DNA of 64,000 nt from Kitasatospora aureofaciens (lineage in GTDB: Bacteria > Actinomycetota > Actinomycetes > Streptomycetales > Streptomycetaceae): contig NZ_JPRF03000032.1 in assembly GCF_001188955.3 (NCBI RefSeq), forward strand, positions 186,001-250,000, given 5' to 3'. The first letter of the stretch is position 1. Each line of letters begins with the position of its first letter. Position numbers and translations under genes: made by a program. This document shows, piece after piece, positions 16,266-24,463 of this stretch. The notes beneath the pieces are model-generated. The model worked only from the letters and a program-made list of their open reading frames with translations. It was not told where the DNA came from and made no database searches.

Positions 16266-16628
16266 TCAGCGGGCCGACCAGCGGGCCAGGTCGGCGGGGG
16301 TGTCGACCAGCATCACCAGCACCGCGGCGGCGTCCGGCGCCAGCGCGGCCAGCCCGGCCCGCAGCGAGGAGCCCATGCCCTGGGCCCAGTCCGGGTTGGC
16401 CACCAGCCGGCAGCCCGGCAGGTGCGCGGTGGAGCGGACCCGGTCGCGCTCCGCGCCCAGCACCACCGTGACGTCCGGGCAGCCGCCGGCCCGTACGGTG
16501 GCCACCGCGTGCTCCACCAGCGGCCGGCCCGCGTACCGGACCAGCGCCTTGGGCCGTCCGCCGAGCCGGCGTCCGCCCCCGGCGGCGAGGACGAGGGCCG
16601 GTACGGCGGCGGGCGGTGTGCTCTGCAT
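16266..16628 (-). pseudogene. 3'-truncated MobA/MocA-type nucleotidyltransferase
   Basis: The N-terminal 105 residues are a clear molybdenum-cofactor nucleotidyltransferase start (ALVLAAGGGRRLGGRPKALV, the GRPLVEH motif, VLGAERDRV). The frame reaches the MLVDTP motif and then stops after DLARWSAR at 120 aa, where the family normally continues to about 190-200 aa. None of the remaining domain is found in any frame up to the next gene. It is divergent from moaA, which supports the cofactor assignment. It is probably inactive, though a short functional form cannot be excluded. Confidence 0.7.
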
Positions 16629-16769
16629 GCGCCCAGCCTGCCCGTTCCGGGGGCGCCCGCGCAGCGGTTCGCGGCTTGTACGAATCCACAGGACGAAGAC
16701 GCGGCGCGGCGGCGTTCCCCGGCGGTTCGGCCGCTGGTCCGGCGGCGCGCTTGCCCCTGTACTGGGGCG

Positions 16770-17765
16770 ATGAACACCGCACCGCACCCGCTGGTGGACC
16801 GCTTCGGACGGGTCCACACCGATCTGCGGGTCTCGCTGACCGACCGCTGCAACCTGCGCTGCACCTACTGCATGCCGGCGGAGGGGCTGGACTGGCTGCC
16901 CCGGGCGGAAGTGCTCGGCGACGACGAGGTGGTGCGGCTGGTGCGGATCGCGGTGCAGCGGCTGGGGGTGCGCTCGGTGCGGCTGACCGGCGGGGAGCCG
17001 CTGCTGCGCCGGGGACTGCCCGGGCTGGTCGCACGGCTGGCGGCGCTGGGCGTGGAGCTTTCGCTCACCACCAACGGGATCGGCCTGGCGCGTACCGCCG
17101 TCGAACTCCGGGAAGCGGGGCTGGATCGGGTCAACGTCAGCCTGGACACGCTGCGCGCGGACCGGTTCGCGGCGCTCACCCGGCGGGACCGGATCGACGA
17201 CGTGTTCGCCGGACTGGCGGCGGCGAAGGCGGCCGGACTGGACCCGGTGAAGGTCAACGCCGTGCCGGTGCGCGGGGTCAACGAGGACGAGATCGCGGAG
17301 CTGGCGTCCTTCGCCGTCGAGCACGGCTACCGGATGCGCTTCATCGAGTCCATGCCGCTTGACGCGCAGGGGAGTTGGGACCGGGCCGCGATGGTGACGG
17401 CCGACGAGGTCCTGGCCCGCCTCGGCGAGCGCTTCGAGCTCGTCCCGGTCGGGCGCAGCGGCAACGCCCCGGCGGAGGAGTGGCGGATCGCCGGGACGGA
17501 CACGGTGATCGGGGTCATCGCCTCCGTCACCCGCCCGTTCTGCGGCGGCTGCGACCGGGTCCGGCTGACCGCCGACGGGCAGCTGCGCAACTGCCTGTTC
17601 GCCACCGAGGAGTCGGACCTGCGCGCGCTGCTGCGCGGCGGCGCGGACGACGGGCGGATCGAGGAGGCCTGGCGGGCCTCGGTGGCCGGCAAGGGGCCCG
17701 GCCACGCCATCGGCAGCGCCGACTTCGTCCGGCCCGAGCGGCCGATGTCGGCGATCGGCGGCTGA
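16770..17765 (+). CDS. moaA: GTP 3',8-cyclase (molybdenum cofactor biosynthesis)
   Basis: MoaA is a radical-SAM enzyme that starts molybdopterin synthesis from GTP. The 331-aa protein has the SAM cluster motif CNLRCTYC (C27, C31, C34), the GGEPLLR motif, and the C-terminal cluster ligands in CGGCDR followed by LRNC. It also keeps the terminal Gly-Gly needed in MoaA. The ATG has GGGG just upstream. It lies 141 bp from a divergent, truncated cofactor nucleotidyltransferase gene. Confidence 0.95.
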   Translation: MNTAPHPLVDRFGRVHTDLRVSLTDRCNLRCTYCMPAEGLDWLPRAEVLGDDEVVRLVRIAVQRLGVRSVRLTGGEPLLRRGLPGLVARLAALGVELSLTTNGIGLARTAVELREAGLDRVNVSLDTLRADRFAALTRRDRIDDVFAGLAAAKAAGLDPVKVNAVPVRGVNEDEIAELASFAVEHGYRMRFIESMPLDAQGSWDRAAMVTADEVLARLGERFELVPVGRSGNAPAEEWRIAGTDTVIGVIASVTRPFCGGCDRVRLTADGQLRNCLFATEESDLRALLRGGADDGRIEEAWRASVAGKGPGHAIGSADFVRPERPMSAIGG

Positions 17766-17837
17766 GGCAACCGGCACGTCGGGGAACGGGGTTCGTCGGC
17801 GACCTGGCGGGGGTGGTATTCGTGGGCGGTGTCCCCG

Positions 17838-19406
17838 ATGACCCCCCGCCTCCCGCGGCGCGCCCTGCCCGCCCTCGCCGCCCTCCTCCTCGCCCTGCCC
17901 GTCGGCTGCTCCGGCCCCGGCGGCGCACGCGAGGCGGGCGCGCCGGCGAGTCGCCCACCACTCGCCGAGCGGGTCTCCGCCGACACCTCCCCGGCCCTGC
18001 GGGCCTTCTACGACCAGCGGCTCGACTGGACCCCCTGCGACGCCGTCGCGGACCCCGCGGACCAGGACGAACCCGACCTGCAGTGCGCCACCCTGAAGGT
18101 CCCGCTGGACTACGCCGACCCCGGCGGCCGCACCACCGACGTCCCCGTCGCCCGGGTGCCCGCCGCCGACCCCGGCCACCGCACCGGCGCCCTGCTGCTC
18201 AACCCCGGCGGCCCCGGCATCTCCGGCGTCACCCTGGCCCGGCGCTGGAAGGGCAACCAGGGCCCGCTGCGCGACCACTTCGACCTGATCGGCTTCGACC
18301 CGCGCGCGGCGGGCGGCACCCTGCCCGTCCACTGCCTGGACGACCGCACCCGCGACCAGTGGACCAGCACCGACGACCCGGCCTACGACCACGGCCAGGT
18401 CCTCGCCGACGCCTGCCGGGCCAAGTACGCCGACCTGCTCCCCCACCTCGGCACCCGCGACACCGCCCGCGACATGGACGTGCTGCGCGGCGCCCTCGGC
18501 GAACGCGAACTCGACTTCTTCGGCCTCTCCTACGGCACCTACCTCGGCGCCCTCTACGCCGAGGAGTTCCCCGACCGCACCGGCCGGCTCGTCCTCGACG
18601 GCGCCGTCGAACGCAGCACCGACCTGATGCACCTCAACGGCGAACAGGCCGTCGCCACCGAGGCCGCCTTCCGCGCCTACGCCGCCGACTGCGCCGCCGA
18701 CGGGGACACCTGCCCGCTCGGCAGCGACCCGGCCGCCGCCGCCCAGCGCCTCGCCGGCTTCCTCGACGGCCTCAAGGACCACCCGCTGCCCGCCCACGAC
18801 GGCCGCACCCTCACCGCCGCCCTCGCCTGGACCGGTGTCCTCGACGCCCTCGCCGACGGCCACCGCAACTGGCCCCGGCTGCGCGCCGCCCTCGACCCGG
18901 CCCTCGCCCAGGGCGAGGCCGACGAACTGCTCAAGCTCGCCGACGGAACCACCGGCCGCGACGAGGGCGGCGACTACGACACCGCCGCGGACGCCTACGC
19001 GGCCATCCACTGCGCCGACGCCCCGCTCGCCCCCACCGACGCGGACCTGCGCGCCGCCCTCGCCGACCTCGCCGCCCGGGCCCCGCTCACCAGCCGGCAC
19101 GACACCCGGGTCACCCTGCTCGACCCCGACTGCCGCCGCTGGCCGTACCGCTCCACCGAGCGGCCCCACACCGTGACGGCGGCCGGCAGCGCGCCGATCC
19201 TGGTCATCGGCGGGACGGAGGACCCGGTCACCCCCTACGCGTGGGCGCAGCGGATGGCGGCCGGGCTGCAGCACGGCGTGCTGCTCACCCGCGAGGGCGA
19301 CGGGCACATGTCCTGGGACCGCAGCGGGTGCGTGCGCGACGCCGTCGCCGCCTTCCTGGTGGACGGGGTGCTGCCGGCCGCCGGGACGCGCTGCGCCTCG
19401 GACTGA
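17838..19406 (+). CDS. alpha/beta-hydrolase lipoprotein, TAP (tripeptidyl aminopeptidase) family
   Basis: The signal peptide ends in a lipobox (ALLLALPVGC), so the protein should be lipid-anchored outside the membrane. The fold is that of the Streptomyces TAP/SlpD-type proteases: LLLNPGGPG oxyanion strand, nucleophile in GLSYGTYLG, aspartate in IGGTEDPVTP and histidine in GDGHMSW. Family members trim peptides from secreted proteins. A GTG three codons earlier (17829) is an alternative start. Two terminators follow. Confidence 0.92.
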   Translation: MTPRLPRRALPALAALLLALPVGCSGPGGAREAGAPASRPPLAERVSADTSPALRAFYDQRLDWTPCDAVADPADQDEPDLQCATLKVPLDYADPGGRTTDVPVARVPAADPGHRTGALLLNPGGPGISGVTLARRWKGNQGPLRDHFDLIGFDPRAAGGTLPVHCLDDRTRDQWTSTDDPAYDHGQVLADACRAKYADLLPHLGTRDTARDMDVLRGALGERELDFFGLSYGTYLGALYAEEFPDRTGRLVLDGAVERSTDLMHLNGEQAVATEAAFRAYAADCAADGDTCPLGSDPAAAAQRLAGFLDGLKDHPLPAHDGRTLTAALAWTGVLDALADGHRNWPRLRAALDPALAQGEADELLKLADGTTGRDEGGDYDTAADAYAAIHCADAPLAPTDADLRAALADLAARAPLTSRHDTRVTLLDPDCRRWPYRSTERPHTVTAAGSAPILVIGGTEDPVTPYAWAQRMAAGLQHGVLLTREGDGHMSWDRSGCVRDAVAAFLVDGVLPAAGTRCASD

Positions 19407-19422
19407 GCCGGGGAACGCGAAG

Positions 19423-19456
19423 AGGGGGCGCGCCGCGCGAACGCGGCACGCCCCCT
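19423..19456. terminator. 15-bp stem-loop terminator (one mismatch)
   Basis: Arms 19423-19437 and 19442-19456 pair with one G-T position around a CGAA tetraloop, 16 bp after the TAP-hydrolase stop. Confidence 0.85.
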
Positions 19457-19465
19457 GGGGAGTTC

Positions 19466-19493
19466 GGGCCCCGGGTCAGGGTTCCCGGGGCCC
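19466..19493. terminator. second stem-loop terminator (10-bp perfect)
   Basis: GGGCCCCGGG and CCCGGGGCCC arms surround an 8-nt loop. It lies 26 bp before the end of the convergent glycosyltransferase gene and likely serves that gene. Confidence 0.7.
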
Positions 19494-19519
19494 GGCTCCC
19501 GGCTCGGGAGGTCGGTCGG

Positions 19520-21961
19520 TCAGGACTTCGGAGCCGTGAGGTCGTAGAAGGTGGCCCCGCCGACCGTCCTGGCGGTGAAGTGGCCGGTCACCCAGGCCTC
19601 GATCTGGGCGGCCTCGGTCTGCTGACCTCCTTCGCCGCCCTCACCGCCCGCGCCGCCGCCGAAGCCGCGGTGCGAGCCACCGGCGATGAACCAGTGCACC
19701 TTGCCCTGCTGGACGTACTTCTGGAAGCCCTCCAGGCTGAGCGAGGGGTCCGTGCCGTTGAAGCCGCCGAGGGCCATGACCGGCTTGCCGGTGGCGAGTT
19801 GGTAGCTCGCGGCGTTCTGCGAACCGGTGGTGGCGGCTGCCCAGGTGTAGTGGCCGGCGTCCTGCGAGAGCAGCGCCGCGGCCTCGTCGCTGACCTTGGT
19901 GCCGCCGAGCAGGCCGCCCATGCCGCCGCCGGGGCCGCCGGGGCCGCCGGGACCGCCGAAGCCGCCGGGGCCACCGAAGTTGCCGGCACTCTCGGGGTCC
20001 TGGCCGCCGGGGAAGCCGCCCGGGAAGCCCGTGGCACCGCCGTTGCCGCCGGCACCGCGCTCGTGGTGGCCGCCGGGGGCGGTGCCGCCTCCGGCGCCCC
20101 GGCCGGAGCCGCCGGGGAAGCCGCCCTGGCCTCGGCCGCCCTGGCCACCCTGGCCGCCCGGGAAACCGCCCCAGCCGCCCTGGCCGTTCTGACCACCCTG
20201 GCCGCCCTGACCGAACATCCGGCCGTTGCCCATCGCGCCCTTGCCGCCCTTGCGGCCGAACGACCCCGGCCCGAACGCGCCCTTCACGGACGGCCCGGCG
20301 GTGATGATCGAGCCGTTGTGCGCGGTGCCCACGGTGTCCACCGCGTAAGCGGCCGGACCGCCGAGCGCCGCCGCCACGCCCACCAGGCCCGCCACCGAGG
20401 CGATCCGCGCGCCGGTCCGTCCGGAGACGCCGCCGAGGTGCTGCCCGGCGACCAGCCCGACCGCCGCCGCCAGTCCGCCGACCAGCACCGCCCAGCGCAG
20501 CCAGGGCAGGAAGTCGGCGCTGCGGCCGAGCAGGACGAACGCCCACACCGCCGTGACCGCGAGCACGCCCGCCAGCAGCAGCGCGTACGGCAGCCGGTGC
20601 CGCGCCCGCCACAGGCCGTCCACGCCCATGCCGACCAGGGCCGCGACGGCCGGCGCCAGCGCCACCGTGTAGTACTGGTGGAAGATCCCGGACATGAAGC
20701 TGAAGATCAGTGCGGTGGAGACCAGCCAGCCGCCCCAGACCAGGAACGCCGCGCGGGCGGTGTCCGGACGGCCGTAACGGCGGGTCGCCCACAGGCCGAC
20801 CACCAGCAGGATCAGCGCGGCCGGCATCAGCCAGGCGATCTGCCCGCCGATGTCGCTGCCGAACAGCCGGGTGATGCCGGTCTGTCCCCAGCCCCGGTTG
20901 TGCATCGCGCCGGCCGGCAGGTCGAGCCCTGCCGGGAGGTGGCCGCCGCCGCCCACGCTCCCGCGCTCGTTGCCGTCGACGCGGCCGAGGCCGTTGTAGC
21001 CGAAGGTCAGCGACAGGAAGCTGTCGTCCTGCGAGCCGCCGACGTAGGGGCGGTCCGAGGCGGGCAGCAGCTGGACGATCGCCACCCACCAGCCGGCGGA
21101 CAGCACCAGGGCCAGGCCCGAGAGCAGGGTCTGCCGCAGCCGCCGCCAGAAGCCGGTCGGCGCCACGACCAGGTAGATCACCGCGAAGGCGGGAAGGATC
21201 AGGAACGCCGCGAGGGTCTTGGTGAGGAAGGCGAAGCCGAACATCACCCCGGTGAACAGCAGCCACCGGGTGCTCGCCGTCTCGACCGCCCGCACCATCC
21301 CGTACGCGGCCAGGGTGAGCAGCAGCACCAGCATGGCGTCCGGGTTGTTGAAGCGGAACATCAGCGTCGCGACCGGGGTGAGCGCCAGCGCGGCGCCCGC
21401 CAGCAGGCCGCCGAGCGGGGAGAAGCGGCGGCGCACCGTGGCGTACAGCACGCCGACGGTGGCCGAGCCCATCAGTGCCTGCGGGGCCAGGATCGACCAC
21501 GAGGAGAGGCCGAAGATCCGCACCGACAGCGCCATCGGCCACAGCGACGCCGGAGGCTTGTCGACGGTGATGAAGTTGCCGGCGTCGGAGGAGCCGAAGA
21601 AGAAGGCCTTCCAGCTCTGGCTGCCGGCCTGGACCGCGGCCGAGTAGAAGGCGTTGGCCCAGCCGGAGGCGCCGAGGCCCCACAGGTAGAGGACGACGGT
21701 CGCGGCCATCAGCGCCAGCAGAGCGGGGCGCACCCATCGCGGGTCGTCCGCGCGGCCGCGCCAGGCGAGGGCCGGGAGGGTGCGCAGCCGTCCGGACCAG
21801 GAGGCGGGGCCCTTGGGGCCGATGGGCGGCAGGGGCTGCTCGGGGAAGAGCGGCGCCGGACCCGGCCGACCGGCGCCCGGCTGCGGCACCTCCGGCGGCG
21901 GATAGTTCGCGGCCTCGGGCCACGGATCGCCGGCCGGAGGGGAGTAGCTGCTCGTGGTCAT
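19520..21961 (-). CDS. GT39-type membrane glycosyltransferase with Gly-rich extracellular insert
   Basis: The 813-aa protein is an ArnT/PMT-like (GT-C fold) glycosyltransferase: a Pro-rich cytoplasmic leader, about 12 membrane helices from residue 80, a WANAFYSAAVQAGSQSW motif in the first outer loop, FITVDKPPAS, and a C-terminal soluble part with DAGHYTWAAATTGS and KPVMALGGFNGTDP. Between the last helix and the soluble domain lies a long Gly-rich low-complexity segment (about residues 575-690, rich in GGQGG and FGGPGGPGG). It probably uses a lipid-linked sugar. The ATG (MTTSSYSPP) is preferred over an upstream extension. Confidence 0.9.
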   Translation of the reverse strand: MTTSSYSPPAGDPWPEAANYPPPEVPQPGAGRPGPAPLFPEQPLPPIGPKGPASWSGRLRTLPALAWRGRADDPRWVRPALLALMAATVVLYLWGLGASGWANAFYSAAVQAGSQSWKAFFFGSSDAGNFITVDKPPASLWPMALSVRIFGLSSWSILAPQALMGSATVGVLYATVRRRFSPLGGLLAGAALALTPVATLMFRFNNPDAMLVLLLTLAAYGMVRAVETASTRWLLFTGVMFGFAFLTKTLAAFLILPAFAVIYLVVAPTGFWRRLRQTLLSGLALVLSAGWWVAIVQLLPASDRPYVGGSQDDSFLSLTFGYNGLGRVDGNERGSVGGGGHLPAGLDLPAGAMHNRGWGQTGITRLFGSDIGGQIAWLMPAALILLVVGLWATRRYGRPDTARAAFLVWGGWLVSTALIFSFMSGIFHQYYTVALAPAVAALVGMGVDGLWRARHRLPYALLLAGVLAVTAVWAFVLLGRSADFLPWLRWAVLVGGLAAAVGLVAGQHLGGVSGRTGARIASVAGLVGVAAALGGPAAYAVDTVGTAHNGSIITAGPSVKGAFGPGSFGRKGGKGAMGNGRMFGQGGQGGQNGQGGWGGFPGGQGGQGGRGQGGFPGGSGRGAGGGTAPGGHHERGAGGNGGATGFPGGFPGGQDPESAGNFGGPGGFGGPGGPGGPGGGMGGLLGGTKVSDEAAALLSQDAGHYTWAAATTGSQNAASYQLATGKPVMALGGFNGTDPSLSLEGFQKYVQQGKVHWFIAGGSHRGFGGGAGGEGGEGGQQTEAAQIEAWVTGHFTARTVGGATFYDLTAPKS

Positions 21962-22103
21962 GCGCCATACCGTGCGTGGCGAGGCTGAGAGAACCGTGAG
22001 ACGAGGCTGTGAGCCGGGTGTGATCTGTCCCGTTTCACCCGTGCGGCCGGGCACTCAGGGCGTTCAGGGAGTGCTCATCCGGGCTTCGAGCCGGCTTCCC
22101 GGT

Positions 22104-23228
22104 TCAGGCCGTGGCGGCCGGCATGGTGAGGTGCTTGCCCAGCCACTCCAGGGCCGGGGGGATCTCCCGGGTCCAGGTGTGGAAGTTGTGGCCGGCGGTG
22201 TCCAGGGTGATGGTCGACATCTTGGTGGGGGCCTTGAAGGCGGCGACCATGGCCTTGGTCTCGTCGTAGTTGTTCTCGTCGTAGGCGGTGGTCAGCAGCA
22301 GCGAGACGGGGGCGGCGGGCTGGTTCTTCAGCCGCCACAGCAGGTCGTTCTCCTGCTTGAGCTTGTCGTTGCCGCCGAACAGGTCGCCGGTGGTCGGGTC
22401 GTGGGCCGCGCTGTAGTAGCCGGAGAGGGCGACCGCCGCCGGGTAGGAGTCGGGCTTGCGCAGCGCGAACTTGAGCGCGCAGTAGCCGCCGGTGGAGTTG
22501 CCGATCACGGCCCGGTTGGCCGGGTCGGTGCCGATCCGGTAGGTGGTGGCGAGGGCCTTGGGCAGGTCGCTGGTGAAGAAGGTCTCGACCTGGGGGCCGT
22601 TCGGCACGTCGACGCACTCGGTGTCCCGGTCGCCGACCAGCGTGGGCCGGGTCATCACCAGGATGGTCGGCGGCAGCTTCTTCTGCTCGATGGCGTCGAG
22701 GGTGGACGCCGGGTACTGCATCAGCGAGATCAGCTTCTCCGGGGTGCCCGGGTAGCCGGTGAGCACCACGGCCATCGGGAAGCGCTGCTTGGCGAAGCCC
22801 GGCTGGAAGTACTGCGGCGGGAGGTAGACGTACGCCTCGGTGCTCAGGCCGCTGCCGGCTCCTTTGACGTCGACCTTCTGGATCAGCCCGGAGCGGTCCG
22901 GCTCCGAACCCTGGGCCGAGTAGAACTTCTGCTCACCGGTGACGGACACCCCGGAGGCGTTCGGCTGGTGGTCGACGACGGTGCCGAGCCCGCCGCTGGT
23001 GCCGAGCAGGTCGGTCCAGGAGCTGTAGAAGCCGAAGTAGCTGTTGGCGATCAGGCCCATGGCGGCCAGCACCGAGAGCTGGGTGGCCAGGAAGGCGCCG
23101 ATCCGGCCCAGCCAGGACTTCCAGCCCTTTCCGCTGAACTTCGGCCAGAGCCACATGGTGGCGGCGAAGACGACGATCGCGAAGGCCGAGGCGATGATCT
23201 GGAGGGGGAGGCCGGTGAGACTGAGCAC
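22104..23228 (-). CDS. membrane-anchored esterase (alpha/beta hydrolase, esterase D/mycolyltransferase-like)
   Basis: The 374-aa protein has N-terminal membrane segments (about residues 8-28 and 45-65), then an extracellular alpha/beta-hydrolase domain. The nucleophile elbow is GNSTGGYCALKF and the terminal histidine lies in DTAGHNFHTW. It resembles the esterase D family that includes mycolyltransferase-like proteins. The GTG start has only a weak GGG upstream. The substrate is unknown. It lies behind the GT39 gene promoter and may act on the same cell envelope. Confidence 0.85.
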   Translation of the reverse strand: MLSLTGLPLQIIASAFAIVVFAATMWLWPKFSGKGWKSWLGRIGAFLATQLSVLAAMGLIANSYFGFYSSWTDLLGTSGGLGTVVDHQPNASGVSVTGEQKFYSAQGSEPDRSGLIQKVDVKGAGSGLSTEAYVYLPPQYFQPGFAKQRFPMAVVLTGYPGTPEKLISLMQYPASTLDAIEQKKLPPTILVMTRPTLVGDRDTECVDVPNGPQVETFFTSDLPKALATTYRIGTDPANRAVIGNSTGGYCALKFALRKPDSYPAAVALSGYYSAAHDPTTGDLFGGNDKLKQENDLLWRLKNQPAAPVSLLLTTAYDENNYDETKAMVAAFKAPTKMSTITLDTAGHNFHTWTREIPPALEWLGKHLTMPAATA

Positions 23229-23296
23229 GTGCCCGATCGTAGAGGACCCTGGTGGACGGCTCGGGACGGCCCCTGGGGGTGGTCGTTCGAAACCGT

Positions 23297-23326
23297 TTGA
23301 CCGGGGCGGTTCATGATCGGCACGAT
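23297..23326 (+). promoter_or_regulatory. candidate promoter for the lipoprotein gene
   Basis: TTGACC, an 18-bp spacer and CACGAT lie about 50 bp upstream of the lipoprotein GTG. The -35 is good and the -10 is only partial. Confidence 0.4.
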
Positions 23327-23376
23327 GTCGCCCGCATGTGCACGGCGTGTGCGCACGGTGTCATCGGGGTGGGGTT

Positions 23377-24279
23377 GTGAAGTTCTCGGGGTCCGCGGGC
23401 AGGTCCGTTCTTGCCGTCGGCGCGGCGCTGCTGCTCGCCGCGTGCTCGGGCGGGGGCGGTACGGCCGCGCCGAGTGCGACGCCGACGGCCGGCGCGACGC
23501 CGTTCGGTCCGGTGCTCAGCAAGAACATCGATCCGGTCAATGCCGCGCTCGCCCAGATCTCAGGGGTCAAGAGCCTGGGCGAGTTCGATGGCGTGCTCAG
23601 CACCCTCGACACCGCCGCGCACGAGGCTTCCAGGGCTCTGAACGTGGCGGACGCCCCGGCTGCGGCCGCGGAGGACAGGCATGACCTGGCGAACGCGTTG
23701 AGCGTGCTCCAGGAAGATGTTGCGAACGTCCGTGGCGCGATCAAGGCGAGGGACGTCTGCGCCCTGAGCTCGGCCGAGGCGAAACTCGGTGACTCGCAGG
23801 GGCTGGCGTCGGTCTCGACACTCCTCGCCAAACTGTCGGCGGTCGGCTACTCGGCGAGCCTCAGCGTCCCACCGCTGCCCAAGCAGCAATCCCGTTCGCT
23901 GGACAACGGCACGATGGTCAGCAAGGGCAAGCTGCGCGGCGAGGGGGTGTTCAAGGTGGACAACGGCGGCAAGGTGAACGCGGTCGTCTCGCTCGTGCTG
24001 AACGGCAAGGCGGTGCACTCGGTGTTCGTGGCCAAGGGACAGAAGGCCAGCGTCGAGGGCGTGGAGGACGGGACGTATGACGTCTATGTCTCCGAGGGTG
24101 CGGACTGGGACTCCGCGACCAAGGCCTTCACGCAGAACTGCGCCTTCACCAAGTTCGAGGACAACTTCCCGTACGAGACCGGCAGCACCTCGACCTCCTG
24201 GGAGATCACCCTGCAGCCGGTGGCCGACGGCAACGCCAAGACCAACGACGTGGATCCGAACTCCTTCCCGCAGCCGTAG
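23377..24279 (+). CDS. lipoprotein of unknown function
   Basis: The 300-aa protein has a basic n-region, a hydrophobic core and a lipobox (ALLLAACS), giving a lipid-anchored extracellular protein. A helical region of about 120 residues (AALAQISGVKSLGEFDGVLS to LAKLSAVGYSASL) is followed by a beta-rich C-terminal domain (VNAVVSLVLNGKAVHSVFVAKGQ, SWEITLQPV). The GTG start was chosen because it gives a proper signal peptide and follows GGGGTGGGG. No enzymatic motif was seen. Confidence 0.8.
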   Translation: MKFSGSAGRSVLAVGAALLLAACSGGGGTAAPSATPTAGATPFGPVLSKNIDPVNAALAQISGVKSLGEFDGVLSTLDTAAHEASRALNVADAPAAAAEDRHDLANALSVLQEDVANVRGAIKARDVCALSSAEAKLGDSQGLASVSTLLAKLSAVGYSASLSVPPLPKQQSRSLDNGTMVSKGKLRGEGVFKVDNGGKVNAVVSLVLNGKAVHSVFVAKGQKASVEGVEDGTYDVYVSEGADWDSATKAFTQNCAFTKFEDNFPYETGSTSTSWEITLQPVADGNAKTNDVDPNSFPQP

Positions 24280-24376
24280 CGTTCACCGCAGCTGCCCGTA
24301 ACGGGCATACCAGGACGGGTCGTTGCCATTTGGTGGCACAACCCATCCTGTGCAGTGGCGAGTTGTGCGGGAACTG

Positions 24377-24405
24377 TTGACCACTTGAAGTGACCATGGC
24401 ACTTT
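24377..24405 (+). promoter_or_regulatory. candidate promoter for the secreted protease
   Basis: TTGACC is followed by a 17-bp spacer and CACTTT, about 60 bp before the protease ATG. The local sequence is clearly less GC-rich than its surroundings. Confidence 0.4.
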
Positions 24406-24463
24406 CGTGCGCGCGGGCCTCGGCGACCAGCCGGGCACCCCGCGATCCCCCACAAGGAGAGCC

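Noticed and set aside
16266..19307. Minus-strand open frame of about 1000 codons
   Set aside because: Only its last 120 residues are real (the truncated MobA/MocA-type protein). The rest is antisense to moaA and the TAP hydrolase.
17375..21988. Plus-strand open frame of more than 1500 codons
   Set aside because: It runs through moaA, the TAP hydrolase and antisense to the glycosyltransferase. Its translation is Arg/Pro/Gly-rich without domains, a typical shadow of high third-position GC.
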